Shown here: piece by piece, positions 9,214 to 17,402 of the stretch | How the letters are laid out: each line of letters starts with the position of its first letter | Position numbering within the stretch: the first letter of the stretch is position 1 | NCBI GenBank assembly: GCA_002338565.1 | Contig: DDIN01000002.1 | Location: 62,001 to 126,000, forward strand | Source: Hyphomonadaceae bacterium UBA1849 | Lineage (GTDB): Bacteria > Pseudomonadota > Alphaproteobacteria > Caulobacterales > Hyphomonadaceae | Direction: 5' to 3' | DNA: 64,000 nucleotides | The notes under the pieces: generated by a model | Database searches by the model: none | Told to the model about the DNA's origin: nothing | The model's input: the letters and a program-made list of their open reading frames with translations, nothing else | Translations under genes and position numbers: made by a program

Positions 9214-10878
9214 TTAGTTCGCAGAAAGAATTTCCCGCATACCGCCTTCGGGATCATTCACCATGGCAGGCTCGACATCGAGCTGCATGACCGGACGGTC
9301 TTCCAGATTGTAAGGCGTCCATTCCGGCAGCAGATCGGATGTCGGTACGCCATCACGGGCAAAGCTCACCCAGGCATCAGACATCATCTCGCCGAGAATA
9401 ACCGGACCTTCCCCCGAGCCGACCAGAACCCGGCTCTCTTCGACATTGTCGAACATGAACGGGATATCCAGCGTGTGAGGTGAGCGTAGAATGCCGCCAT
9501 TGGCATCTGACTCATACATCAGCTGATACATATAGAGCGGCGCTGCATCAGCCTGACGGGCACGCTGGTCAGCCAGCGTGTACGTGCCGTAGACGAAACG
9601 GGCCGTCATCGCGCTATTGGCGATATAGGTAGGCGAGTCGTCAGGGCGTTCTGCGCGGTAGTGATCGATCAGCGCCTGACCGTCTTCACCAAGGTTTTGC
9701 GCGAACACGGCAAGGCCTTCTTCCGGCAGCGTGCCAAACCATGGCTGCGGCGCGTTGAAGATGGTCATCTCGTCTTTGTTCCAACCGATCATGATCGGAA
9801 TATCGCGGGACTGTTCAGGCGCGGCAGGCATGAACGGGTGGCGCGGCAGAACCGTGCCATCGACGATCGGGCCGAAGTTTCCGCTAATACCTTCGGTGCG
9901 CGTGCGGGCGAGTGCATTACGGCCAGCTTGAAGAACGGTTTCAGCAGGAACAGCCTGAAGCTCTTCAATTGTTTCAACGCCAAGCTCGTCGAGCACGATC
10001 TCTGCCAGCGCGGCAGCATCTTCCTGACTACCGGAGGTTACGCCCGGTCCAGACTGGATGATCGCGCGGTGGAACAGGCCTTCTGCAGCCGGTGTCGCGA
10101 GAAGGTGGCTGACTTTAGAACCGCCGCCGGACTCACCCATAATCGTTACATTATTCGGATCACCGCCAAATTCGGCGATGTTGTCACGCACCCATTCGAG
10201 GGATGCGACGAGGTCGAGGTTTCCGGCATTGCCGGACGCGGCGTAGCCCTCACCGAAGGCATCGCCGAGATACATATAGCCGAAAAGGTTCAGGCGATGG
10301 TTCACCGTGACAACGACAACGTCGCCATGCTCTGCAAGGTTGCGCCCATCATAAGCCGCCCAGCCACCGGAACCGTAGGCATAGCCGCCGCCATGGAACC
10401 AGACCATGACCGGGCGGGCTTCATCATCAACACCTGGCGTCCAGACGTTCAGGAAGAGCGCGTCTTCGTTGTCGAACTTCTCTTCGGCGAGGGTCGGGAA
10501 GATGGTTTGAAGCTGGCGGGTGAAATCTGTCGTGCGCGGGCCGGATGGTGAGTACATCTGCATGGCAGGCGCGCCGAGCGTGGTGGCGTCGTAAATGCCG
10601 TCCCAGTCTTCGACCGGTTCTGGCGGCATAAAGCGCAGATCACCAATTGGCGGCGCGGCGTAGCGAAGGCCCAGAAATTCGTGAATGCCATCGTCGACAA
10701 GGCCCTGAACCTGACCGTTTGCCGTCTCTACAACCGGCGTTGTCGGTGGAACGACATGCTCTTCGGCATAAGGATCATTGACGAGTGGCTCCTGTGCGCT
10801 GGCGGTGCCAGCAAAGGAGAGGGTGCCGGCGATAAGCGCACTGGCGCATATCAGGCGGCTCAGCCTGTTTGTGTTCAT
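9214..10878 (-). CDS. Exported carboxylesterase, type B (para-nitrobenzyl esterase-like)
   Basis: Alpha/beta-hydrolase that hydrolyses carboxylic esters, probably in the periplasm. 554 residues, typical of type-B carboxylesterases. It has a signal peptide (about 1-28, ending in GTASA), the oxyanion-hole motif HGGGY (162-166), the nucleophile elbow GESGGG with Ser250, a probable acid residue in WNKDE (about 369) and the catalytic histidine in SPHTLD (about 469). The substrate cannot be told from sequence. It converges with the kelch lipoprotein across a shared terminator. Upstream, on the same strand, a sulfotransferase-like gene ends about 60 bases away. Confidence 0.9.
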   Translation of the reverse strand: MNTNRLSRLICASALIAGTLSFAGTASAQEPLVNDPYAEEHVVPPTTPVVETANGQVQGLVDDGIHEFLGLRYAAPPIGDLRFMPPEPVEDWDGIYDATTLGAPAMQMYSPSGPRTTDFTRQLQTIFPTLAEEKFDNEDALFLNVWTPGVDDEARPVMVWFHGGGYAYGSGGWAAYDGRNLAEHGDVVVVTVNHRLNLFGYMYLGDAFGEGYAASGNAGNLDLVASLEWVRDNIAEFGGDPNNVTIMGESGGGSKVSHLLATPAAEGLFHRAIIQSGPGVTSGSQEDAAALAEIVLDELGVETIEELQAVPAETVLQAGRNALARTRTEGISGNFGPIVDGTVLPRHPFMPAAPEQSRDIPIMIGWNKDEMTIFNAPQPWFGTLPEEGLAVFAQNLGEDGQALIDHYRAERPDDSPTYIANSAMTARFVYGTYTLADQRARQADAAPLYMYQLMYESDANGGILRSPHTLDIPFMFDNVEESRVLVGSGEGPVILGEMMSDAWVSFARDGVPTSDLLPEWTPYNLEDRPVMQLDVEPAMVNDPEGGMREILSAN

Positions 10879-10939
10879 GATATTCTCCCTAAGTTTATGT
10901 TATGGGAGTATCACTAACCATGTTTAGTCCGGAAATAAA

Positions 10940-11881
10940 CTATTCTGAATCGCTGAACGGGTTTTCGTCCGACCCCAGAAAGCGCGCGGCGAATGCCCGG
11001 TTGTCGGCATCAAAACGCTCATAGACTTCAGGGGCGTTTGGCGCATCGGCGCTGCGATCAAGAAAGGGGGCGCGTCTCAGTAATGCGAGACTATATGCCC
11101 GCAGGCGCGAACCGACAGGCAGTGTCTTGTTGAGTATGCGGAGAAGCTTCTGACGCGACGGGCCGAGGCTTTGGTTCAGCGCAGTTGCACCTGCTGATGA
11201 GAGCTCAACAGGCTGGTTGGTGATTTGGGAAATCGCCGCACAAAAATCCGTGCAGATGTCGCCGCCTCTGAGGTGCTTGCGGTCGTAGATTCGGGCCGTC
11301 AGGGCATCATCGCCAAACGTATCGCCCCAGAGCGAGAACATCCGTAAATGGTTATAGTAATGGCTTTCAGGCACGCATTCCTGCGTAAAGGTGTTGAATG
11401 CGCGGGTTTCACCATTCAGAAGCCGCGTCGTGTAGAAGCTGCGGCACATATCGCCCTGTTCGCGAAAATAGCCGACGACCCGAACCTCATCAAAAATCGG
11501 GGTGAAAAATTCGCTTAAAGCCTGAACGGCGTCCACATTTTTCAAAAGCGAGTGGAAATGTTCGCTCGTCAGGATCACCGTATGGATTTGCGGAGGCAGA
11601 GCAGCGAGCCAGCCGGTGAATTCGGACCTGACCTGAGCGCAGAACTCTGAATGATCTTCGGCAGTCGTTATGCCCTGTTGCACGAAATAGTCGTCCCAGA
11701 ATTCCAGATCCTGAAACATGGCGACGATCTGCCGGTTGTTCGGAATTTGCGCCGGATTGTCCTTTGAAAACCGGAAGAGGGCATAGCCCGCTTCATTCAG
11801 AGCGGGCTCATTCGAAAACAGGCAGGATTGCAGGGCGGTCGAGCCGGTCTTCTCCGTGCCGATATGAATGATGACGCGCAT
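10940..11881 (-). CDS. Sulfotransferase-like P-loop protein
   Basis: About 313 residues. The N-terminal motif HIGTEKTGSTALQ resembles the 5'-phosphosulfate-binding loop of PAPS-dependent sulfotransferases, and VVGYFREQGDMCRSF resembles the 3'-phosphate-binding segment with Arg and Ser. This subgroup, with the HIGTxKTGT loop, is common next to polysaccharide genes, so a role in sulfating a surface glycan is plausible but inferred. The ATG at 11881 is chosen because it places the P-loop close to the N-terminus, as in related proteins; an upstream GTG at 11908 is possible. It stands 20 kb from the main polysaccharide locus, alone between a TonB-dependent receptor and an esterase. A protein of the same subgroup is encoded at 41229-42185. 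Confidence 0.72.
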   Translation of the reverse strand: MRVIIHIGTEKTGSTALQSCLFSNEPALNEAGYALFRFSKDNPAQIPNNRQIVAMFQDLEFWDDYFVQQGITTAEDHSEFCAQVRSEFTGWLAALPPQIHTVILTSEHFHSLLKNVDAVQALSEFFTPIFDEVRVVGYFREQGDMCRSFYTTRLLNGETRAFNTFTQECVPESHYYNHLRMFSLWGDTFGDDALTARIYDRKHLRGGDICTDFCAAISQITNQPVELSSAGATALNQSLGPSRQKLLRILNKTLPVGSRLRAYSLALLRRAPFLDRSADAPNAPEVYERFDADNRAFAARFLGSDENPFSDSE

Positions 11882-11965
11882 AAATTGCTGCCCCGACCTG
11901 AGTGCCACCCTGATCGGGACTAAAGACGCCGCCGCCGTGAATGTCTAGCGGCGCGAGGGGCGCCG

Positions 11966-14041
11966 TTAAACCGTGCCCTTGAGCTGGATGTAATAGACAG
12001 GGCCGTTATCATCATTGCGCACATAGCGTTCCGTTTGGATGCCGTTCGAGCGTGGGCCATCATAGATGTTACGTGTGCGGCGACCGTCCGGTCCGAAAAT
12101 GTTGTCCGCGCCGAAACGTAGGTTCACGCCGAGGAAGCGGCTGGTTTCGACATAAACGTCGAAGTCACCCGTACCGCGCTCATATGTGCCCCACTCGTCG
12201 ATGAAGTAGAAGTCGTTGCTCGTGCCCTGATTATAGTCAAAGCCGTAAGACCATTGCTGTTCAGGGAAGTCCTGACGGAACTCTACATTCCAGTTGAGCG
12301 GCTGCTCATAGGCGAAGACGCGTGTCTCGCCGGTCACCGGATCTTCGACTTCAGAGTCGCGATAAGTGATGCCGATATCAAGACGACCATTCTGAATGCC
12401 AGCGCTATCGGTTGGGATAGCAGCCTCTGCAGACAGACGTACGCGTGTGCCGTCTCCCATATTGCCTGGGCCATCAAATATTGCGCCGGAAGATGAGGTA
12501 ATCGGGATGAAGCCCATCACGTCTTCTACGGCGTCATAGCGTGCCGTGAGGGCGAGATTACCCGTCGACATGATCGGCTGCTCGTAAGAGACCTCAAAGC
12601 GCCAGGTCTGGTCCGGCTCAAGCTCCGGATTGCCCGAACGGACATTGTCTTCGAAGGCGGAGACGTTGGAGACGAAGTCTTCGAAGTTCAGCTGCGCTAT
12701 CAGGCGCTCAACCGAGAGGCGCCACTGGCGGTCATTCTCGAGCGTATAGGTCGCTGCGAGGGCAGGCTTCGGGAAGGTGAATGTACGTGTCGCTTCGGCA
12801 TCGCCAGTCTGGCCGATCTCGGAATATTCGACCACGATGGCCGGTTCGAGGGTGAGCCGGTCTGTCACGACCCAGACATCTGAGAGGAAGACTTCGCCGC
12901 GCCATTCTTCAACCTTGGTCGTTGTGACGGGAATATTGTTTGGCACGCCACCTGATGCGTCGAAAAAGCTATAGCTGCGGTCCGCATCACGGAAGTTATA
13001 AGCGATCTCGCCGCCAAACTCGATGGAATGGGCATCGTTCAGACGCCAGCCTGTCTGGCTGCGGATAATGCTTTCGCCGAAGGAGTCTTCAATGTCGGCT
13101 TCAAATGCGCCGTCAAAACCGGATGCTGCCAGAATGTCTTCAAACCGTGACTGCGAATTGAATGTCTCGCGACGTTGATACCAGATGATCTTGCTGGAAA
13201 TGGCTTCGGTAATGTCGACATCAATGTCGCCGCCAAAGTCATATCCGACCCATTCGTCACGCACACGGCCGGTTTCTTCAGCGAAGAGTGGGCTGTCCGG
13301 TGTCGGGCGATATTCGGCGAGCGTCTGGTCGAGGCGCCAGCTGCCATCCCAGGCGCGTCCATTCGCACGGAAGGTAACGTTGTCACCGAAATCGCGGGAG
13401 TATTCGAAACCGGGTGTCCATTCGCGGTTACTGGTGACATGGACTTCGTCGCGATAAGCAAAGAGCGTGTCAGGGAAGGTGTAGCGGAATTCGCGGCGTG
13501 CGTTTGTGCCCGCCCAGCCATGGCGCGTCAGCGAAACTGTCAGGTTTCCGCCCGCAAACTGGGTCGACCAGTCGGCATTCGCGTAAAGAGATGTCTGATC
13601 CGGATCGTGAAGACGGGCGGAGACCGTGTAGTTCAGCTGGTTCGTGGTCAGGTCTTCGCGCAGGACGACGTTCACGACGCGCGACTGTCCGCGCATGTCG
13701 AGTTCAGCGGACGTGCCGCGTACGAGATCGATGCGGGCAACATTGTCTACCGGGATGCGGCGCAGAAAGCTCTCAAGGCCTGATTTGGCAGACGGGCGCT
13801 CGCCATTGATCAGGACATTGCCTGCCGCGCCGCCGAATCCGCGAACATTGTCACCATTGTCGATGGAGAAACCCGGCAGTTGTGCCACCATATCGAGCGC
13901 GGAGATGGGGTTGTACTGGGTAAAGTGGTCAGGATCGAAAGTTGTGATGCCATTATCATTTGGCAGGCTATCGGCAATTGCAGGCGTCGAAATCATCAGC
14001 AGTCCGGCCAATACGCTCACCGAGATTCGACCCACCGCCAT
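11966..14041 (-). CDS. TonB-dependent outer-membrane receptor
   Basis: Predicted outer-membrane beta-barrel that imports a ligand using TonB energy. About 691 residues. A signal peptide (about 1-24, ending PAIA) is followed by a plug domain with the typical ISALDMVAQLPGFSID, VLINGERPSAKSG and IPVDNVARIDLVRG segments. A barrel of alternating aromatic and polar strands follows, ending YYIQLKGTV rather than with a terminal Phe. Start at 14041 is supported by TTGGAG 8 bases upstream. It is divergent from a POT-family peptide transporter, which suggests but does not prove that the ligand is a peptide or peptide-like molecule. No TonB box can be named with confidence. Confidence 0.88.
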   Translation of the reverse strand: MAVGRISVSVLAGLLMISTPAIADSLPNDNGITTFDPDHFTQYNPISALDMVAQLPGFSIDNGDNVRGFGGAAGNVLINGERPSAKSGLESFLRRIPVDNVARIDLVRGTSAELDMRGQSRVVNVVLREDLTTNQLNYTVSARLHDPDQTSLYANADWSTQFAGGNLTVSLTRHGWAGTNARREFRYTFPDTLFAYRDEVHVTSNREWTPGFEYSRDFGDNVTFRANGRAWDGSWRLDQTLAEYRPTPDSPLFAEETGRVRDEWVGYDFGGDIDVDITEAISSKIIWYQRRETFNSQSRFEDILAASGFDGAFEADIEDSFGESIIRSQTGWRLNDAHSIEFGGEIAYNFRDADRSYSFFDASGGVPNNIPVTTTKVEEWRGEVFLSDVWVVTDRLTLEPAIVVEYSEIGQTGDAEATRTFTFPKPALAATYTLENDRQWRLSVERLIAQLNFEDFVSNVSAFEDNVRSGNPELEPDQTWRFEVSYEQPIMSTGNLALTARYDAVEDVMGFIPITSSSGAIFDGPGNMGDGTRVRLSAEAAIPTDSAGIQNGRLDIGITYRDSEVEDPVTGETRVFAYEQPLNWNVEFRQDFPEQQWSYGFDYNQGTSNDFYFIDEWGTYERGTGDFDVYVETSRFLGVNLRFGADNIFGPDGRRTRNIYDGPRSNGIQTERYVRNDDNGPVYYIQLKGTV

Positions 14042-14061
14042 AGATAACTCCAATACAAAAT

Positions 14062-14120
14062 AGCAAAAACCTGAGGCAAATCAGCCCCTAACAATGCCGG
14101 GATATAAACATGTTTTTGCT
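14062..14120. promoter_or_regulatory. Widely spaced inverted repeat in divergent promoter region
   Basis: Nine-base arms AGCAAAAAC (14062-14070) and GTTTTTGCT (14112-14120), centres about 50 bp apart, lie between the start of the TonB-dependent receptor and the peptide transporter. Fifty base pairs is close to five helical turns, which would suit a pair of operator half-sites on one DNA face. Function is inferred from position only. An A/T-rich GATATAAACAT just before the right arm could be part of a promoter. Confidence 0.35.
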
Positions 14121-14287
14121 AATGGTTTACAGTTACACCGGTGTCAGTTTGCTCACAGCTCCGTGAGAATGATTACAGATTGGTCATGTTTTCCTGCAGA
14201 TTGCCTCTTGAGGTTTGAATACGCCTCGTGAAGATACGTCCCCAGAATATTGATTGATGCAGGCATAAACCTGCAGAGCGGGGTAAC

Positions 14288-16093
14288 ATGACAAATATCA
14301 GTGCTGACCAGGCGGCGTCAGGCGAGAAAACCATTCTCGGCCACCCGCGTGGACTGGTAATTCTTTTCTTCACCGAGATGTGGGAGCGCTTTTCCTATTA
14401 CGGCATGCGCGGCCTGCTCATTCTGTACCTCACCCAGCACTTCCTGTTCTCTGATGAGAAGTCATCTGTAATGTACGGCGCCTATACGGCGCTCGTTTAC
14501 ATTATGACGATTGTTGGCGGTACGCTGGCGGACCGTTATCTCGGCCAGAGAAAGGCTGTGACCTTCGGCGCGATCCTGCTCGTGCTCGGCCATTTCGGTA
14601 TGGCGTTTGAGGGGTCTGGCTCCAAAGAGATCATGACCTATGAGGGCGCTGAGTATCAGCTTACGCTCGACGGACGTGGCGGCGATGCCAACCAGATTAT
14701 CATTTCCGAAGCAGGTGAGTCGCTGATCTCCTTCAACGAAGGTGCCACCACGATGATCATTGCAGACCCGGCTGCTGTTGGGTTGCCTGCAGAAATCTCC
14801 CGCGATGCCTACACGACACGTGTCGAGCGTGAAGAGATGTATGTCTACATTCTGTACTTTTCTCTCGCACTTATCATTGCGGGCGTTGGGTATCTGAAAG
14901 CGAACATTTCAACGATTGTGGGCGCGCTTTACGGTATCGAAGACAAGCGTCGCGATTCAGGTTTCACCCTGTTCTATATGGGCATCAACCTCGGCTCGTT
15001 CCTCTCGTCCATCACCTGCGGTATTCTCGGCATTGTTTATGGCTGGGCATGGGGTTTTGGCCTCGCTGGTATTGGTATGGGACTTGGTCTTGTCGTCTTC
15101 CTCTGGGGACAGTCCTGGCTTGAGGGCAAAGCGGATCCGCCAAGCGTTGAGAAGCTGAAAGAGAAAGTCCTCGGCCCGATCAATGTCGAGCTGGCTTGTT
15201 ACCTTGCCGGTATCGGTATCATCGCCGTATCCATGCTGATCGTGATGAACTCTGAAATCATTCCGGACTGGTTTGTCGGTGGTCTTGGTCTTGCTGTTCT
15301 TGCAGGTCTGATCGTTTATACGGTTGTGAACCTTCAGGGTGTCGAGCGTGACCGCATGTTTGCAGCGCTTTACTTCATTCTGGCGCAAATCCCGTTCTGG
15401 GCTCTGTTCGAGCAGGCTGGTTCTTCTCTGAACCTCTTCACCGACCGTCTGGTTGACCGGACCATCTTTGGCTGGCCGGTTCCTGCGCCTGTCTTCCAGT
15501 TCCTGAATGCCGGTTATATCGTGATCTTCGCGCCAATTCTGGCTTGGCTCTGGGTCACGCTGGCGAAGAAAAACCGTGAGCCATCCACTCCCGTGAAGTT
15601 TGCGTTCGGCGTATTCCTCGCTGGCCTTGGCTTCCTGTCTCTGGTTGCTGGTATTGGCTCTTCGGGCGCGACGGGCCTCACAGCTGTCTACTTCATCTTC
15701 CTGATCTACTGGATCCACACTATGGGCGAGCTCATGGTCTCTCCTGTAGGCCTGTCCAGTGTGACGAAGCTCGCGCCAGCGCGCGTGGTCGGCATGTCTA
15801 TGGGGGCGTGGTTTCTGTATTCCGGTCTGTCTAACTATCTCGCAGGTGTTATTGCCCGCGCGACAGGTGCAGAAACCATCGGTGGTCAGCTGACAGACGT
15901 TGCTGCAGCTAAAGCCGGCTATGCGGAAGTTTATTCGAACGTAGCTTATGTCGCGATGGGCGTTGCGGTGGTCATGCTGTTGCTTTCGCCGCTCATCAAA
16001 CGCCTGATGCACATGGACCATCACGCAGATGTCTCCAAAGAGGGCGCTGACCCGTCTGACTATCAGGGCAAGGCCGACAAACTGGTCGACTAG
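14288..16093 (+). CDS. Proton-dependent oligopeptide transporter (POT/PTR2 family)
   Basis: Inner-membrane proton/peptide symporter of the major facilitator superfamily. 601 residues with 12 or more predicted helices. The POT signature is clear at the N-terminus, TEMWERFSYYGMRGLL, containing the ExxERFxYY proton-coupling motif; later blocks include GYLKANISTIVG and GINLGSFLS. Bacterial POTs are usually about 500 residues; this one carries an extra segment of roughly 78 residues (about 108-185) between the third and fourth helices, predicted periplasmic and beta-rich, then continues with a normal helix 4. It is preceded by GGGG 5 bases upstream of the ATG, and followed by a strong terminator. 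Divergent from a TonB-dependent receptor. Confidence 0.9.
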   Translation: MTNISADQAASGEKTILGHPRGLVILFFTEMWERFSYYGMRGLLILYLTQHFLFSDEKSSVMYGAYTALVYIMTIVGGTLADRYLGQRKAVTFGAILLVLGHFGMAFEGSGSKEIMTYEGAEYQLTLDGRGGDANQIIISEAGESLISFNEGATTMIIADPAAVGLPAEISRDAYTTRVEREEMYVYILYFSLALIIAGVGYLKANISTIVGALYGIEDKRRDSGFTLFYMGINLGSFLSSITCGILGIVYGWAWGFGLAGIGMGLGLVVFLWGQSWLEGKADPPSVEKLKEKVLGPINVELACYLAGIGIIAVSMLIVMNSEIIPDWFVGGLGLAVLAGLIVYTVVNLQGVERDRMFAALYFILAQIPFWALFEQAGSSLNLFTDRLVDRTIFGWPVPAPVFQFLNAGYIVIFAPILAWLWVTLAKKNREPSTPVKFAFGVFLAGLGFLSLVAGIGSSGATGLTAVYFIFLIYWIHTMGELMVSPVGLSSVTKLAPARVVGMSMGAWFLYSGLSNYLAGVIARATGAETIGGQLTDVAAAKAGYAEVYSNVAYVAMGVAVVMLLLSPLIKRLMHMDHHADVSKEGADPSDYQGKADKLVD

Positions 16094-16118
16094 GCGTCTG
16101 AAAACAAAAACACTGAAC

Positions 16119-16145
16119 AGAGCCTGCGCACTGCAGGCTCTTTTT
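16119..16145 (+). terminator. Rho-independent terminator of the peptide transporter
   Basis: Nine-bp stem AGAGCCTGC / GCAGGCTCT with a 5-base loop, followed directly by a T-run, 26 bases after the transporter stop codon. Confidence 0.88.
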
Positions 16146-16179
16146 GTATCTGCATCTGGTTAGGTGTATAGAGCGGACT

Positions 16180-16614
16180 ATGACGAACACAGCTCGACGT
16201 ATCTCTATCTTCCTGACTTTGGCGCTTCTGGCGCTGGCTCCTGCAAGTGCGCAGGACAATGAAGTCTCCAATGAAGTACGCGTTGTAACCCACCCCCATC
16301 CGATATATCCGGCTGTTGCCGCGCTCAGCGGAATGGAAGGGCGTTGCCTCACCAAGTTCCGGCTTCTGGATTATGGCGAGACGCTTATCGTGGACGGTGT
16401 GATCTGTTCAGCGCCGATCTTTTGTCAGCCGAGCCGGAATGCTCTGCAAGGCGCGGAATTTCAGGTGATTGATGTCGAAGGCACGCTGACGCCGGGTGCG
16501 CGTGACGCGATCTTCTATCCGTTCCGCTTCGCACAAGGGGACGATATGCGTGACATCCCTGATGAGGAGCTTGTCGAGTGCGAGTTCCCCGATAGCGGCG
16601 AGACAACATCCTGA
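16180..16614 (+). CDS. Exported TonB C-terminal-like domain protein
   Basis: About 144 residues with a signal peptide (about 1-24, ending PASA). The mature part resembles a single TonB C-terminal fold: HPHPIYPAVAALSGMEGRC, then a strand, YGETLIVDGVICSAP and a C-terminal helix/strand region with RNALQGAEFQ and YPFRF. Unlike true TonB it has no N-terminal transmembrane anchor followed by a proline-rich spacer. Four cysteines in the mature part could form disulfides. The function is unknown; a periplasmic protein-interaction role is possible. The start at 16180 places the signal peptide at the N-terminus, but the ribosome-binding site is weak. Confidence 0.65.
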   Translation: MTNTARRISIFLTLALLALAPASAQDNEVSNEVRVVTHPHPIYPAVAALSGMEGRCLTKFRLLDYGETLIVDGVICSAPIFCQPSRNALQGAEFQVIDVEGTLTPGARDAIFYPFRFAQGDDMRDIPDEELVECEFPDSGETTS

Positions 16615-16618
16615 TACG

Positions 16619-16648
16619 AAAAAGGCGGACCGAAAGGCCCGCCTTTTT
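16619..16648. terminator. Terminator between convergent genes
   Basis: Stem AAAAAGGCGG / CCGCCTTTTT, with A and T runs on both sides, between the TonB-C-like gene and the DUF937 gene; can act in both directions. Confidence 0.88.
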
Positions 16649-16667
16649 GCTGTCTATGTGAGCCAGT

Positions 16668-17321
16668 CTATCGGCGGTTCAGCATGTCGAAAATGTCGTC
16701 CATGCTATTGCCGTCGCCATCGGCATCCAGAAGGTTACCAAGACTGCCAAGCGGGTTCTGTGATGCACCGGCTTGTTCGTTGGCGCCGCCGAGTGCGCCC
16801 ATCAAACCGCCCAGAAGTCCGCCGCCGCCAGAACGCGTGCCTGCCTGCGGTGCAGCGCCGGAAAGCGCGCTTGTCAGCATGCCCGCAATGCTCTGATCTT
16901 CAGTTTGTTTTGAGAGTGCGCCCATTGCCATGCTCGCGACAACCGGAAGGATCTGCTTCAGGAGATCGCTTGAAATGCCGGTCTGTTCAGAAGCGCGTGA
17001 CGCAGCCGCACGGCTGACATCGCGGGAGCCGAGAATATGGCCGAGAATGGCGTTACCATCCTGAACGGTTTCTTCTGAGGTGAGACGCTCCGGGTTATCC
17101 AGAAGTTCGCCGTGGTTACCGTTCTGCAGTGCGCCCATCAGAGCTTCCAGGCCGCCCGGCTGGGAGACGTTGCGGCGAAGGCCGGATGACAGTGCTGGAA
17201 GCAAGGCGCTGACCGCTGCCTGTGCCTGACTTTCGTCCAGACCGAATTGTTGAGCGACTTGTGCAATGCCTGCGCCATCATTTGTGCGCGCCAGCATGTC
17301 CATCAGATTGAAACCCGCCAT
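16668..17321 (-). CDS. DUF937 (YidB-like) domain protein
   Basis: 217 residues, no signal peptide, predicted cytoplasmic. The first about 140 residues match the helical DUF937/YidB pattern: repeated short helices with LPALSSGL, ILGHILGSRDVSRAAA and LKQILPVVASMAMGAL. The remaining part is Gly/Ala-rich (GGGGLLGGLMGALGG) and ends with LLDADGDGNSMDDIFDML, a calcium-loop-like acidic motif at the C-terminus. The biochemical role of this family is not established. Its start codon lies 4 bases from a perfect 12-bp hairpin whose 3' arm contains the only Shine-Dalgarno candidate (GGGG), so translation may be controlled by that structure. Located downstream of tldD on the same strand. Confidence 0.8.
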   Translation of the reverse strand: MAGFNLMDMLARTNDGAGIAQVAQQFGLDESQAQAAVSALLPALSSGLRRNVSQPGGLEALMGALQNGNHGELLDNPERLTSEETVQDGNAILGHILGSRDVSRAAASRASEQTGISSDLLKQILPVVASMAMGALSKQTEDQSIAGMLTSALSGAAPQAGTRSGGGGLLGGLMGALGGANEQAGASQNPLGSLGNLLDADGDGNSMDDIFDMLNRR

Positions 17322-17325
17322 GAAT

Positions 17326-17352
17326 AAACCCCATCAATTGTTGATGGGGTTT
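17326..17352 (-). promoter_or_regulatory. Perfect 12-bp hairpin directly before the DUF937 start codon
   Basis: AAACCCCATCAA / TTGATGGGGTTT with a 3-base loop. On the minus strand it follows the tldD stop by about 50 bases and ends 4 bases before the DUF937 ATG, and its 3' arm holds the GGGG that would be the ribosome-binding site. It could be the tldD terminator (the arm ends in TTT, but the T-run is weak) or a cis-acting translational control element. Confidence 0.6.
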
Positions 17353-17402
17353 GCCTAGGCCGTTACGGCAGATTTGTCGATTACGCATTGCAGCGCAGGT
17401 GC

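Noticed and set aside
9661..10551. Plus-strand open frame opposite the carboxylesterase
   Set aside because: Antisense shadow of a gene with intact catalytic motifs.
14957..16024. Long minus-strand open frame opposite the peptide transporter
   Set aside because: Charged, low-complexity translation antisense to a well-supported POT gene.
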